Shown: positions 53,022-63,423 of the stretch, piece by piece
Layout of the letters: the number at the start of each line of letters is the position of its first letter
How positions within the stretch are numbered: the first letter of the stretch is position 1
NCBI RefSeq assembly: GCF_001548035.1
Contig: NZ_AP014723.1
Span: 930,001 to 994,000 of the forward strand
Source: Sulfurospirillum sp. UCH001
GTDB taxonomy: Bacteria; Campylobacterota; Campylobacteria; Campylobacterales; Sulfurospirillaceae
Reading direction: 5' to 3'
DNA length: 64,000 bases
The notes under the pieces: generated by a model
The model's database searches: none
What the model was told of the DNA's origin: nothing
What the model saw: the letters and a program-made list of their open reading frames with translations, nothing else
Program-made: the position numbers and the translations under genes

Positions 53022-53534
53022 CTAAAACGGTATTTCATCATCGTTAATATCGATGTCTGGAATTTCATGACCACTATATTCAGGAGTAGATTGTCTTGGA
53101 TATGCAGCTGGCTTTTGTTGGTTGGCAGCATTATAGCCAACATTTGGTGTGCCCATCATAGTTTCACCATAACTTCCACCCATATCTGCACCACCGCCTT
53201 CTTGTCCACCGCGAGTATCCATCATCTGGAGTGTTTCAACAGTGATAGAGTGCTTTGAGCGCTTTACACCTTGTTGATCTGTCCATTGATCAAGTTTTAA
53301 ACGACCTTCAACCAACACTTTTTTGCCACGGCTTAGGTATTGATTAGCGATCTCTGCGGTACGTCCAAAAAAGGTGATGTCGATAAAGCATACTTCTTCA
53401 CCTTGGCTACCATCTTGCTTTTTGAAGCGACGATTGGTCGCAAGTCCCGTGGTACAAACTGCGCCACCATTTGGTAGATAACGAAGTTCACAATCACGTG
53501 TCAGGTTACCAAGCATAATTACTCTATTGAACAT
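53022..53534 (-). CDS. ssb: Single-stranded DNA-binding protein
   Basis: SSB coats single-stranded DNA in replication, recombination and repair. The protein has 170 residues: an OB-fold (about 1-110; start MFNRVIMLGNLTRDCELRY), a Gly/Pro/Gln-rich linker, and the acidic partner-binding tail ending DINDDEIPF. Two adjacent ATG codons are possible; the second (53534) has better spacing from AAGGAG. The gene is 10 bp after rpsF and 18 bp before rpsR. Confidence 0.97.
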   Translation of the reverse strand: MFNRVIMLGNLTRDCELRYLPNGGAVCTTGLATNRRFKKQDGSQGEEVCFIDITFFGRTAEIANQYLSRGKKVLVEGRLKLDQWTDQQGVKRSKHSITVETLQMMDTRGGQEGGGADMGGSYGETMMGTPNVGYNAANQQKPAAYPRQSTPEYSGHEIPDIDINDDEIPF

Positions 53535-53547
53535 CATGGCTCCTTAA

Positions 53548-53949
53548 TTAAGCTTCAGTTGTAACAGTGTCTTCTACAATCTCTTTAGATTCAACAACTG
53601 CTGGTGCATCACCTTTTTTAGTGATTTTCTCAACTTGTTTGTTCCAGAATCTAAGTTCTTTTTGATTTTCAAATTTAACAGTCATAAAGCGGATAAACTC
53701 TTCAGTAATTCTGATAAGTCTTTCAACCTCAGCAATAGCAGCTGTAGGAGCAGTAAAGTAAAATACTACGTATGTTCCACGCTCAAATTTATCGATTTGA
53801 TACGCAAGTTTACGTGTACCCATCTCAAGTGTTGCAGAAATAACTGCACCGTTTTTTTCTAAAATTTCTTTTAGATAGTTTAGTTTTGCTTGTAGCTCTT
53901 CTACCGTTAGTGTAGGCTTTACTACAACAAGCAACTCATAATGTCGCAT
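53548..53949 (-). CDS. rpsF: 30S ribosomal protein S6
   Basis: S6 pairs with S18 on the 30S platform. The 133-residue protein starts [19 protein letters not shown] and contains the core [22 protein letters not shown] near residues 45-66. The acidic C-terminal extension (from about 105) is longer than the minimum, as in other Campylobacterota. AGAAGGAG precedes the start. It is first in the rpsF-ssb-rpsR operon, with a TATAAT at 54018-54023 and a leader hairpin. Confidence 0.97.
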   Translation of the reverse strand: MRHYELLVVVKPTLTVEELQAKLNYLKEILEKNGAVISATLEMGTRKLAYQIDKFERGTYVVFYFTAPTAAIAEVERLIRITEEFIRFMTVKFENQKELRFWNKQVEKITKKGDAPAVVESKEIVEDTVTTEA

Positions 53950-53970
53950 CGTTTCTCCTTCTGGATTTCA

Positions 53971-53992
53971 CCCAAATAGATCAGTATTTGAG
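53971..53992 (-). promoter_or_regulatory. Hairpin in rpsF leader
   Basis: On the minus strand CTCAAATA pairs with TATTTGGG (one U-G pair) around a six-base loop, 21 bp before the rpsF start. rpsF leaders in many bacteria bind the S6:S18 complex; whether this one does is not evident from the loop sequence. Confidence 0.35.
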
Positions 53993-54017
53993 TAAGGATT
54001 TTTTAGAATAGGCGTGG

Positions 54018-54023
54018 ATTATA
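54018..54023 (-). promoter_or_regulatory. Candidate -10 element of rpsF operon
   Basis: Perfect TATAAT on the minus strand (context ACAGTATAATCC), about 70 bp before the rpsF start. The -35 region is AT-rich without a consensus match. Confidence 0.55.
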
Positions 54024-54069
54024 CTGTAATTCACCTTATGCATTTCTTACTTTGCATAAAGGATAAATG

Positions 54070-55056
54070 CTATAAAGAGCTTTGGAGTTTGATAAGGCTT
54101 GAGAGCAGATAGCTTGTTTTTTCAACATTGCCTGCCTTTTTTAGGCGGTATTCTGCATCAATCAGAAGGTTTGAAAGTTTATGATACGTTGCAAGATCTA
54201 TTTTAATTGATTGTTGCGAGCGTTGTGCAGCAAGTTGGGGAGGAAGTGGGTAGCCCAGAATTGCTTTTGCGTCAAATGAACCATGTAATTTAATATAAGA
54301 ATGAAATAAAAAGAGTTGTGTTACATGTGCTTGAATGGCATTGATAATACGAATTTCTTCAATACCATCTCCATCAATAAGTCGTTCAAATTCTTCTTTA
54401 ATGTCTTTTTTTTCTAAGAGTTTTGTAATGAACTGATCCATTGAAACAGAACCTAGACCATAGACTAACGTATTAATGTCATTCACACCGATTTCTTTAC
54501 CTAAAACTAAAAGCTTTTCACATTCGTTGACACACAATGAAAGATCCTCGGTATGGATCATATAAAGATGCTGTAAAGCATAACGGTCAATGGAAAGTCC
54601 AATAGCATTCGCATGATTTTGCAAAAGCTGCATAGCTTCATTAAAATCCGCTTTAAAGAGACGTACAAACACACCGTCATTTTGTTTATCAAAAAGTTTT
54701 GTAAAAGGCGTTGCTTTTTTATCTTCCCCAAAATATTGATAAATAAAATAACTTGAGTCGTTTTTAGCACACAACCCAACAAGAATTTCAAGCTCTTTTG
54801 TTGGAATGGTTTTGTCTGTTTTAACGATTAAAACATTGCGATCGCCAAATAAAGACGATTGAGAAAGAAAATTTTTAGCTGAAGTGAAATTGTACTCATC
54901 AAAATACATCATGACTTTTTCTTCACTTCCAACTTGTAGAAGCGTTAAAAGCTGTTGGGTGAGAACATTGTTTTGATAAGCACATGCTCCATATAAAAGA
55001 GTTGATTTTGGTGCTTTACCTGATTTTAAAACACCTTCAAATTCTCTTTTATACAT
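54070..55056 (-). CDS. holA: DNA polymerase III delta subunit
   Basis: HolA is the clamp-loader subunit that opens the sliding clamp. The 328-residue protein is divergent, as usual for Campylobacterota. The N-terminal part shows STLLYGACAYQNNVL near residue 19 and FGDRNVLIVKTDK near 70, a Rossmann-like core without Walker motif, followed by a helical C-terminal domain. GGAG lies five bases before the ATG at 55056; a TTG at 55059 is less likely. It overlaps the end of rnr by eight bases, so both are in one operon. Confidence 0.85.
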   Translation of the reverse strand: MYKREFEGVLKSGKAPKSTLLYGACAYQNNVLTQQLLTLLQVGSEEKVMMYFDEYNFTSAKNFLSQSSLFGDRNVLIVKTDKTIPTKELEILVGLCAKNDSSYFIYQYFGEDKKATPFTKLFDKQNDGVFVRLFKADFNEAMQLLQNHANAIGLSIDRYALQHLYMIHTEDLSLCVNECEKLLVLGKEIGVNDINTLVYGLGSVSMDQFITKLLEKKDIKEEFERLIDGDGIEEIRIINAIQAHVTQLFLFHSYIKLHGSFDAKAILGYPLPPQLAAQRSQQSIKIDLATYHKLSNLLIDAEYRLKKAGNVEKTSYLLSSLIKLQSSL

Positions 55057-56995
55057 CAAAACTCCTCGTTACGCGCGCATAAATTCGAGCGGTTGCAATG
55101 TTGCTTTCAACAATTTTAATTTCAACACGCTGTAATAAGTGAACGTCATTGTCTAGTAAGAAGATACGAGCACCCTTAAGTTCATCATCGAGCTTTGCAA
55201 TCGGATTTTGTTCTGTTTCAACAACAATGGCTTTAAAATTGTCACCAACATGTTCTGCCATGAAGCGAGCAAATTTACGATCCATATAATCCCAAGCCAC
55301 TTTATCACTCTCTCGCTCTAGATTACTTATTTTTTCACACAGTGGACCTATGTCTTTGAGTAAAAAGGTGAGTTTTTTCTCATCATTCGCCATTTTTGCT
55401 TTTAAAAGACGGTGCAAAGTTAGATCACTATAACGTCGAATCGGTGAGGTAAAGTGCGTATAGATGTCAAATCCAAGTCCAAAGTGACCTTTGTTCTCAG
55501 GCTCATAAATGGCTTTCTTTTGACTTTTAATAATCAGCTTATCGACTTCCTCTCGAAGCCCTAAATCATCGGCTTTAGCTTGAATACCTTGAATCATTTT
55601 TGGAAGATCACTACTGAGTTTTGCATTGATACCAATGAGCGCTAAGTCATTTAAAAGTGCTTCCATACGCTCATATGAAGGGCTTTCATGTGTTCTAAAG
55701 ATACCAAAGCCTAGCTTTTTAGCTGCTGCTTTATTGGCTAAAAGCATACAATCTTCAATAAGCCCATGAGAAGGCGTTTCTTCTTCTATTGTCGTTGAGA
55801 TAAGATTTTGGTTTTCATCGACTCGCATTCTAATTTCTGCTGAGCGGAATGAAAAGGCATTTTCAAGCCGTATATCTCGTAGTTTTTGTGTAAGTGTATG
55901 TAGGGGTAAAAGGTATTCTAATATCGTTTTATCAGCATTATCGGCATCGTCTGTTTTTCCTGCCAAAAAATGGTCTATTTGTTCATACGTATAGCGTTTG
56001 GATGAATGAATGACACTTTCAAAAAGCTCTTCTTTAAGAGGGTTGCATGTCAAAGGATCCAGTGTTATTTTAAACGTATATGCAAGTCTATCTACATTTG
56101 GTTTTAATGAGCAGATATTTTCACTGAGAGCTCTTGGAAGCATGGGAATCGATTTATGAGGGAAATAGATGGAAAAGCCTCGTTCAATTGCTTCTTTATC
56201 GATAGGTCCCATAGGATACACATATTCACTAACATCTGCGATGGCAACATAAAGCGTGTGATTTTGGACATCAAAATAGATAGCATCATCAAAATCTTTG
56301 GCATCGACTGGATCAATCGTACAGAAAGGAAGATGTGTCAAATCTATGCGCTGAGGGTAGTATGACTTTTCTACAAAATCACCATGGCTTTTTGCTTCAG
56401 CTTCAGCTTCTTTACTGAAAAACTCTTTTTTATCGAAAAGTGCTAAAGATATTTTCTCATCAACTAAAGGATCACCAATAACACCTAGAACTTCTTCAAT
56501 GACATTGCTTACATTGTCGATTTTTAAAACACTGCCAAGAGGAAGCTGTTTGAGTGATTTTTGACTGGCTGTAATGTCAAACAAAGATTCATTTTTAACA
56601 TTACACCCAACCACTTTACCTTTGCTCATTTTTGTATAGACAATGCTCTTTGCAAAAGCACGCTGTGCTATATAGACAACGAAAGCTTTAGCACGTCCTC
56701 CTCGTTTGTTTGCCACTCTTTTCGCCACAACTAAATCACCACGCATCCCACCATTTAGGTCTTTTGCTTCGATAATGATATCTTTTGCACGTGTAGGTTC
56801 GAGTGAGCTTAAATATCCTGTACCACTAAATGCAACATCTAATTTACCAACGATGTACGAAGGATCAAGTACATAAAGATCTTTTTTAGGTTGAAGAACT
56901 CTAAGTTGAATGAGGGCTTTAAAATGAGGGAGAAAAGAGGCAGGCACATTCTCTTGTGCTACCCCTTCTTTAAGGCTTAAAAGGAAATTTTTCAC
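55049..56995 (-). CDS. rnr: Ribonuclease R-type 3'-5' exoribonuclease
   Basis: An RNB-family exoribonuclease of 648 residues, shorter than E. coli RNase R (813). Cold-shock-like RNA-binding regions occupy about 55-190. The catalytic RNB domain begins with DPVDAKDFDDAIY near residue 226 (Asp ligands for magnesium) and includes HFTSPIRRYSDL near 513. The C-terminal S1 region is short and degenerate. Campylobacterota usually have one such enzyme, which takes part in RNA turnover and rRNA processing. It overlaps the HDOD gene upstream by four bases and holA downstream by eight. Confidence 0.92.
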   Translation of the reverse strand: MKNFLLSLKEGVAQENVPASFLPHFKALIQLRVLQPKKDLYVLDPSYIVGKLDVAFSGTGYLSSLEPTRAKDIIIEAKDLNGGMRGDLVVAKRVANKRGGRAKAFVVYIAQRAFAKSIVYTKMSKGKVVGCNVKNESLFDITASQKSLKQLPLGSVLKIDNVSNVIEEVLGVIGDPLVDEKISLALFDKKEFFSKEAEAEAKSHGDFVEKSYYPQRIDLTHLPFCTIDPVDAKDFDDAIYFDVQNHTLYVAIADVSEYVYPMGPIDKEAIERGFSIYFPHKSIPMLPRALSENICSLKPNVDRLAYTFKITLDPLTCNPLKEELFESVIHSSKRYTYEQIDHFLAGKTDDADNADKTILEYLLPLHTLTQKLRDIRLENAFSFRSAEIRMRVDENQNLISTTIEEETPSHGLIEDCMLLANKAAAKKLGFGIFRTHESPSYERMEALLNDLALIGINAKLSSDLPKMIQGIQAKADDLGLREEVDKLIIKSQKKAIYEPENKGHFGLGFDIYTHFTSPIRRYSDLTLHRLLKAKMANDEKKLTFLLKDIGPLCEKISNLERESDKVAWDYMDRKFARFMAEHVGDNFKAIVVETEQNPIAKLDDELKGARIFLLDNDVHLLQRVEIKIVESNIATARIYARVTRSFDV

Positions 56996-57804
56996 TGTCT
57001 AAATTGCTCAATTGTTTGTAAAAATGGCTCATGGTTTAGACCGTATTCATCTAAAAGTTTTAGTGAACGAGCAATTGAGGCATCATCAAGTTGACCAAAA
57101 ATATTGATGCTATTTTTTACCACATTAAGTGCGGCAGAAAATGCTTTGATATGTTCTGCTGCTTCAAAAGGATCGTTTGAAAATTTGATAGATTCAACCA
57201 ATTCACTTTCTAAATTCCATTGTTCAAAGATTTTGGCGGTAATTTCTTCATTGGAGAAGCCTACGTACTCTTTTTCAAGTGCTGAGAGTTCATGTGGTGC
57301 TTTAATGGACGCAAGTGCTGTTTGAAAAGCTTCATTTTTTTGTTGTTCGATGAGTTCATGTGCAATGATGATTTTACCAACTTCCATCATAAAAGCTGCA
57401 GGTTGTAGTACGTCAAGCATTGCTTTGTTCACTTTTGAATACCATTTGAACATAAAGGTGCTTTGAAGCGTGCTGATATCTAAAAAAGTTGTATTAGAAA
57501 TACGATAAGGAGTAAGATCAATTTTAATATTTTGTTTAATAGCACTAGAAAGAGCAAAACCACGTACTGTTGCCATTCCAAATAAAGACACAGCATGCGA
57601 AATGTTTTTAATTTCTCTACTGAAGCCATAGAGTGGGGAATTGGAAGATTTTAAGATATTGGCAGTGAGCATAGGATCGCTCTCGACTACCTTGACAAGA
57701 TCAGCTAAAGAGCTGTTTTTATCGACGCAAATACGTTGTATTTTGAGTACCGTATCATCAAGGGGCGGAAGCGCTTTGATTTTTTTTAAAATATTTTCGT
57801 CCAT
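56992..57804 (-). CDS. HDOD domain protein
   Basis: A 270-residue protein consisting of a single HDOD domain. Typical features are the N-terminal LPPLDDTVLKIQRIC, VVESDPMLTANILKSSNSPLYG near residues 38-59, and INFSRAVSLFGMATVRG-like sequence (SHAVSLFGMATVRG) near 70. HDOD domains are HD-like but lack the metal-binding pair and act as regulatory or scaffolding modules in signalling, sometimes linked to cyclic-di-GMP or chemotaxis. No second domain is fused. AGGA precedes the ATG. It is the first gene of the HDOD-rnr-holA run and is divergent from ilvC. Confidence 0.88.
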   Translation of the reverse strand: MDENILKKIKALPPLDDTVLKIQRICVDKNSSLADLVKVVESDPMLTANILKSSNSPLYGFSREIKNISHAVSLFGMATVRGFALSSAIKQNIKIDLTPYRISNTTFLDISTLQSTFMFKWYSKVNKAMLDVLQPAAFMMEVGKIIIAHELIEQQKNEAFQTALASIKAPHELSALEKEYVGFSNEEITAKIFEQWNLESELVESIKFSNDPFEAAEHIKAFSAALNVVKNSINIFGQLDDASIARSLKLLDEYGLNHEPFLQTIEQFRQ

Positions 57805-57905
57805 AACTGATTCCTAGTGATTTTGTTTATACCCAAATTCTATCTCGTGTTGGTTTATAGTTTGCTTTGTTGGTTCATATGTAAAGTTTTTAAGTAACTA
57901 TTCTG

Positions 57906-57911
57906 TAAAAT
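57906..57911 (+). promoter_or_regulatory. Candidate -10 element for ilvC
   Basis: TAAAAT preceded by CTG, 34 bp before the ilvC start, with T-rich upstream sequence. No leader peptide rich in branched-chain residues is visible, so classical attenuation is unlikely. Confidence 0.4.
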
Positions 57912-57942
57912 ACCGACATTTAATATTACACGTAAGGATTGA

Positions 57943-58968
<1,026 letters not shown>

Positions 58969-59005
58969 TCAATAATTATTGCCCGTAAAAGTGGGTAAAC
59001 AATTG

Positions 59006-59037
59006 AATGGCAAGTTAAGTAATGCTTTCTTGCCATT
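59006..59037 (+). terminator. Hairpin after ilvC
   Basis: AATGGCAAG and CTTGCCATT flank a 14-base loop, 38 bp after the ilvC stop. There is no strong T-run. Confidence 0.5.
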
Positions 59038-59087
59038 CTCTTAAGTACATTTCATCACATTTGATATAACTATTTTAAAGAGGTTAC

Positions 59088-59897
59088 ATGGGCATTGTTA
59101 TCACCGTAACGTCTGGTAAGGGTGGTGTTGGTAAATCAACGACTACAGCAAACCTTGCCGTAGGACTTGCAAATTTAGGCAAAAAAGTTGTTGCGATTGA
59201 CTTTGACATAGGTCTTAGAAATCTTGACATGATTTTAGGACTGGAAAATCGCATTGTATATGATGTTGTTGATGTCATGGAAGGTCGTTGTAATCTTGCT
59301 CAAGCTTTGATTAACGATAAAAAGTCTAAAACACTCTATTTTTTACCTGCGAGTCAGACCAAAGATAAAGATATTTTGAACAAAGATAAGGTCAAAGCTT
59401 TGATTGAAAACCTCAAAGAGAGTTTTGACATTGTATTGCTTGATTCTCCTGCCGGAATTGAAAGTGGTTTTGAACACTCAATTTTCCTAGCAGACCGTGC
59501 GTTGATCGTTTCTACACCTGACGTAAGTTCTGTTCGTGATGCTGATCGTGTTATCGGTATTATTGACGCGAAGAGTGAAAAAGCGAAAAATGGACAAGAA
59601 GTTGAAAAACACATTATTATTAACCGTATTAAGCCAGAGATGGTGGAAGCTGGTAATATGCTAAGTGTTGAAGATGTATTGAGTATTCTTGCGTTACCAC
59701 TTATTGGTATTGTTCCAGATGATGAAGATATTATTACATCAACAAACACTGGATCACCTATTGTCAATAAAGAGAAATCGCTCTCAGCGGAAGCGTATCG
59801 TAATATTGCGCGTCGTATCTTAGGCGAAGAGGTAGAATTTTTAGATATTAGAGCCAAGAAAGGACTTATCGCAACTCTGAAAGGAATTTTTAAATGA
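59088..59897 (+). CDS. minD: Septum site-determining ATPase MinD
   Basis: MinD is a membrane-associated ATPase that with MinC and MinE restricts Z-ring formation to midcell. The 269-residue protein has the deviant Walker [11 protein letters not shown] near residue 10-19, [10 protein letters not shown] near 38, and [12 protein letters not shown] near 118. The C-terminal [13 protein letters not shown] is the amphipathic membrane-targeting helix. minE starts inside its stop (ATGA). minC is not adjacent. It is distinct from FlhG/MinD2 by its closeness to minE and its C-terminal helix. Confidence 0.95.
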   Translation: MGIVITVTSGKGGVGKSTTTANLAVGLANLGKKVVAIDFDIGLRNLDMILGLENRIVYDVVDVMEGRCNLAQALINDKKSKTLYFLPASQTKDKDILNKDKVKALIENLKESFDIVLLDSPAGIESGFEHSIFLADRALIVSTPDVSSVRDADRVIGIIDAKSEKAKNGQEVEKHIIINRIKPEMVEAGNMLSVEDVLSILALPLIGIVPDDEDIITSTNTGSPIVNKEKSLSAEAYRNIARRILGEEVEFLDIRAKKGLIATLKGIFK

Positions 59898-60133
59898 GTT
59901 TCTTTGACAATCTTTTTGGACGCAATAAACCAACAGCTGATGTAGCAAAAAATCGTTTAAAAATTATGCTTGCGCATGAGAGAGCAAGTTGTAAATTACC
60001 ATATATGGACGATCTTCGTAATGATTTAATTGCGGTAATTCGTAAATATACAAAAGTAGAAGATGTTAAAATAACCTCTCAAACCAATCAAAATCTTGAG
60101 TTATTAGAAGTAGAAGTCATCCTTGGAAAGTAA
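59894..60133 (+). CDS. minE: Cell division topological specificity factor MinE
   Basis: MinE stimulates MinD ATPase and drives Min patterning. The 79-residue protein starts [13 protein letters not shown] (membrane-targeting amphipathic segment), has the anti-MinCD/contact helix [14 protein letters not shown]-like sequence ([14 protein letters not shown]) near residues 18-31, and a C-terminal topological domain ending [10 protein letters not shown]. It overlaps minD by four bases, so the two are made in a fixed ratio. Confidence 0.94.
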   Translation: MSFFDNLFGRNKPTADVAKNRLKIMLAHERASCKLPYMDDLRNDLIAVIRKYTKVEDVKITSQTNQNLELLEVEVILGK

Positions 60134-60142
60134 ACTGCATTC

Positions 60143-61285
60143 ATGGTAAAAAAGATTAAAGAAAAACATTCCCCGAAAGAGTCCCCTTCGTTCCATGAGA
60201 TAAGATCAGCGCAACTGAAAAAGTATAGCCTGATCTTAATGCTCATTCTAACTTTAAGCATGATCGCTTTTGGTGTTTATTTGTATATGACTACTTCATA
60301 TCAACAATATCAAATAGTGCAAAAGAATCAAACATCCTCTAGTGATGAACTCATGCGTAAAATGAAACAGATGTTAGATGAGGAAAAAGCACGACAAGTG
60401 ACTTTACCGCCTACTCCTACACCTGAAACAAATATGTCAACAGTGATTGAGAGCAATCAAAGTGCTGACAAAGCTCTTGAGCATAATGAGACACAAGCAA
60501 TAACACCAGCCATTTCTCAAGCACATGAAGAAGAGAATAAAGCGCATGAACTTTCTGAGGTCAGTGACTATCAGCGTAGCATAAAGGAGAGTGGAAAACC
60601 TCATAAGCCTCACGAAGTTATTCGTAAGAAATACCCTGAGGGTACAACACCAAAACTTGCTATCATTATTGATGATGTCTCTTTCCCTTGGCAAACACGC
60701 ATGATAAAAGATATACCGTATAAAGTAACGCCTTCTTTTTTCCCTCCTACAAAAGGACATCCTGAAACAGTGCGTTTGTCACATGAGTTCGAATTTGCGA
60801 TGATCCACTTACCGATGGAATCAAAAAACTACTCTTCGCCAGAGCCTGATACATTGAATATTGTAGATTCAAGTGAAGTGATTGAGCGGAGAATCAAACG
60901 TATTAAAGAGTGGTTCCCTGAACTTGTCTATTATAACAATCATACAGGTGGCTCTTTTACAGCCGATTATAATGCGATGGATCGTTTGGTAAAAATCATG
61001 AAAGAGCATGGTCTTGTTTTTGTTGACAGTCGTACCGTTGGAAATTCTAAAGCGCCTGAAATTACAAAAAAATACGATATGTTCCTCTATTCAAGAGACG
61101 TATTTTTAGACAATTCGTTAGATAAAAACTTAATCCGCATACAACTTAAAGAAGCGGTTATGAAAGCGAAAAAACACGGTTATGCGATCGCTATTGGGCA
61201 TCCACATAAAAATACACTCGAAGTTCTCCGTGATTCAAGGGATCTTTTAGAGGGTATTGATCTGGTTTATCTCAAAGATTTATGA
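60143..61285 (+). CDS. Divergent polysaccharide deacetylase (YibQ-like), membrane-anchored
   Basis: A 380-residue protein: a short basic cytoplasmic tail, one membrane helix (about 30-50), a periplasmic linker (about 52-160), and a YibQ/DUF610-type NodB-fold domain (about 168-378). Domain marks are LAIIIDDVSF near 170, HLPMESKNY near 215, HTGGSFT near 255, FVDSRTV near 290 and IAIGHPHKNT near 350. The linker holds three sequons (ETNMS, ESNQS, EHNET) and may be N-glycosylated. The substrate is unknown, probably a cell-wall glycan. It lies between minE and dprA. Confidence 0.85.
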   Translation: MVKKIKEKHSPKESPSFHEIRSAQLKKYSLILMLILTLSMIAFGVYLYMTTSYQQYQIVQKNQTSSSDELMRKMKQMLDEEKARQVTLPPTPTPETNMSTVIESNQSADKALEHNETQAITPAISQAHEEENKAHELSEVSDYQRSIKESGKPHKPHEVIRKKYPEGTTPKLAIIIDDVSFPWQTRMIKDIPYKVTPSFFPPTKGHPETVRLSHEFEFAMIHLPMESKNYSSPEPDTLNIVDSSEVIERRIKRIKEWFPELVYYNNHTGGSFTADYNAMDRLVKIMKEHGLVFVDSRTVGNSKAPEITKKYDMFLYSRDVFLDNSLDKNLIRIQLKEAVMKAKKHGYAIAIGHPHKNTLEVLRDSRDLLEGIDLVYLKDL

Positions 61286-62058
61286 TGATTCAAACGATAG
61301 ACTTTCACGTTCCTGAATTGGAAATGATGAAAGTCTATCCAAAAACACTCTACTATTTGGGCAAAATAGAGCTACTAAAACGTCCAAAAATCTCTATCGT
61401 TGGAACACGTCATCCCATCAATTACACTAAAATTTATACACAAGAACTTGCACGAAAGCTTTCTTTAGCAGGGGTTTGCATTGTCAGTGGTGGTGCACAG
61501 GGTGTTGATGCCTTAGCCCATCAAGCAGCCGGTGTTTCAAATACCATTATGGTAGCAGGAACAGGACTTGATGTTCGCTATCCAGCAATTCATCAAAAGT
61601 TGATTGCTGAAATTGAAAAAGAGGGATTGGTTTTGAGCCAATTTGAAGCGGGACAACCTTCTTTGAAGTGGAATTTCCCTCTTCGCAATGAACTCATTGT
61701 CGCTCTAGGCGATGCACTCATCGTTACGCAAGCAGATTTAAAAAGCGGAACGATGCATAGCATCGAATTTGCTCTTAAAATGCAAAAGCCCATCTATGTT
61801 TTACCTCACCATTTGGGTGAAAGTGAGGGAACAAATTGGCTCTTATCTCAGGGACTTGCAACGCCTATTTATGACATTGAAGCATTTGTGGTACAATTTG
61901 GTTCTGCAGATTTAATCGACGAAACAGATGATTTTTTAGTCTATTGTGACACGCATCCATTCTATCATGATGCTGTAGCAAAATTTGCAGAAAAAGTATT
62001 TGAATACGAATGTTTAGGTAAAATAAAAGTTGAAAATGGACGCATAAAGCGTACGTAA
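61282..62058 (+). CDS. dprA: DNA-processing protein DprA
   Basis: DprA binds incoming single-stranded DNA during natural transformation and loads RecA. The 258-residue protein consists of the Rossmann-fold core: ISIVGTRHPINY near residue 37, VSGGAQGVDALAHQAA near 70, TGLDVRYP near 94 and NFPLRNELIVALGDALIVTQA near 131-151. It lacks the N-terminal SAM and has a short C-terminal region, as in Campylobacter and Helicobacter, where it supports competence. Two ATG codons overlap the previous stop; the first is used here. Confidence 0.92.
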   Translation: MMIQTIDFHVPELEMMKVYPKTLYYLGKIELLKRPKISIVGTRHPINYTKIYTQELARKLSLAGVCIVSGGAQGVDALAHQAAGVSNTIMVAGTGLDVRYPAIHQKLIAEIEKEGLVLSQFEAGQPSLKWNFPLRNELIVALGDALIVTQADLKSGTMHSIEFALKMQKPIYVLPHHLGESEGTNWLLSQGLATPIYDIEAFVVQFGSADLIDETDDFLVYCDTHPFYHDAVAKFAEKVFEYECLGKIKVENGRIKRT

Positions 62059-62067
62059 AGGACACGT

Positions 62068-62871
62068 ATGGGACTTGAGTGGATTGTAGCATTCTTAGTG
62101 TTAGGGTTAGTCGTTGGTTTTATGGCTGGGCTGCTTGGTATTGGAGGGGGAGGCATTATGGTGCCCGTGCTTACATCCATTTTCTTAGCACAAGGTGTTC
62201 CTGTTGAACAGGTAGTTCATATGGCACTTGGTACCTCTATGGCATCTATCGTTTTTACCTCATTTGCAAGTATGCGAGCACACCATAAAAAGGGTGCGGT
62301 GATGTGGAATGTGGTGAAGGTCATGGCAGGTGGTGTTATTATCGGAACGTTTGCTGCAACATTTTTAGCAACGTATATGAAATCCGTACATCTGGCAATT
62401 TTCTTTGCTATTTTTATGGCTTATGTTTCTATTCAAATGGCCATTGATAAAAAACCAAAACCAAGTCGCGAACTCTCCACGCCTGTTTCTTTATTTAGTG
62501 TAGGTTCACTCATTGGTATTGTCTCAGCACTTGTATCTATTGGTGGAGGGTCTTTGACGGTACCTTATCTTGTATGGCAAAATATTGATCTTAAACGTGC
62601 TATCGCTACTTCTGCAGCTATTGGATTTCCACTTTCCATTGCAGGTACTGTTGGTTATATTGTCAATGGTATGATGCATGCAGAAGGAGGTGCAGAGATG
62701 ATGTTAGGTTTTGTGTATCTGCCTGGTGTTTTACTGATCTCTCTTGTGAGTTATTTTACGGCACCACTGGGTGCAAAGATGGCACATACCCTTCCTGTTG
62801 GTAAACTTAAGAAGATTTTTGCTTTACTATTGATGATACTTAGTATTAAGATGTTGACATCTGTCATTTGA
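62068..62871 (+). CDS. TauE/SafE family sulfite/anion exporter-like permease
   Basis: A 267-residue membrane protein with about eight helices in two repeats. The repeat signatures GIGGGGIMVPVL near residue 25 and SIGGGSLTVPYLVW near 163 define the TauE/SafE (DUF81) family, whose members move sulfite, sulfoacetate or other organosulfur anions. The substrate here is unknown. AAAGGA precedes the start at good spacing. It follows dprA by 9 bp and may be part of the minD operon or read by transcription from it. Confidence 0.88.
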   Translation: MGLEWIVAFLVLGLVVGFMAGLLGIGGGGIMVPVLTSIFLAQGVPVEQVVHMALGTSMASIVFTSFASMRAHHKKGAVMWNVVKVMAGGVIIGTFAATFLATYMKSVHLAIFFAIFMAYVSIQMAIDKKPKPSRELSTPVSLFSVGSLIGIVSALVSIGGGSLTVPYLVWQNIDLKRAIATSAAIGFPLSIAGTVGYIVNGMMHAEGGAEMMLGFVYLPGVLLISLVSYFTAPLGAKMAHTLPVGKLKKIFALLLMILSIKMLTSVI

Positions 62872-62898
62872 AATGATGTGTATAAAAGAGGATTTGTG

Positions 62899-63423
62899 AT
62901 GCATAGAGGTTTTTTTATGGCGCTTTTATTGCCTTCTCTGCTTGTATGTGCAAGTAACCTTTTTGAGGAAAGTCACGTTGCAGCAGTTCCAAACGGTTGT
63001 ATGGAACGCATTGAAATCAAAAATAGTTATACGCCTATTGATTTGTTCAAATCCAGTGCCGTCTGTATTGAAGAGCAAAAATACCCACAAGCGGTTGAAC
63101 TCTATCTTGTTGCTACGGCATATGGTTATTTTGATACAGAGCGTGTGGTTGATAAAAGTACGAGAAACGTTCTAGATACACTAAAAACAGAGATCTTTGG
63201 CCCCATTAACGCGAATAAACGCAACCAGTTTGCAGAAGCGTTACGTGCAAGATTGGACGATATGAAATCAAGCTGTTCGTTTCTTGCAAAATTAGGAATC
63301 CCAACGTATTATCCCGAGTATATGGTCCAAACAGGCGTTACACGCGGTGATGGACTTATCTTAAACTACAATGCAAAAGCATTATGGGAAGATACACGCC
63401 TTAATTATCTGCGTTGTCCTTAA
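62899..63423 (+). CDS. Hypothetical secreted protein
   Basis: I do not recognise this family. The 174-residue protein has a signal peptide (about 1-20, ending LLVCASN; a Cys17 lipobox LLVC is possible but atypical). The mature part has helical, tetratricopeptide-like sequence (FKSSAVCIEEQKYPQAVELYLVA) and about five Cys (NGCMERI, SAVCIE, SSCSFL, LRCP), suggesting disulfides in the periplasm. The ATG at 62899 has GAGG seven bases upstream; a GTG at 62878 is less likely. Its stop overlaps the stop of the convergent serine dehydratase gene. Confidence 0.75.
   Translation: MHRGFFMALLLPSLLVCASNLFEESHVAAVPNGCMERIEIKNSYTPIDLFKSSAVCIEEQKYPQAVELYLVATAYGYFDTERVVDKSTRNVLDTLKTEIFGPINANKRNQFAEALRARLDDMKSSCSFLAKLGIPTYYPEYMVQTGVTRGDGLILNYNAKALWEDTRLNYLRCP

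Noticed and set aside
59354-59857. 167-codon minus-strand frame opposite minD
   Set aside because: It is antisense to a conserved gene; the Ser/Ile-rich sequence is typical of a shadow frame.
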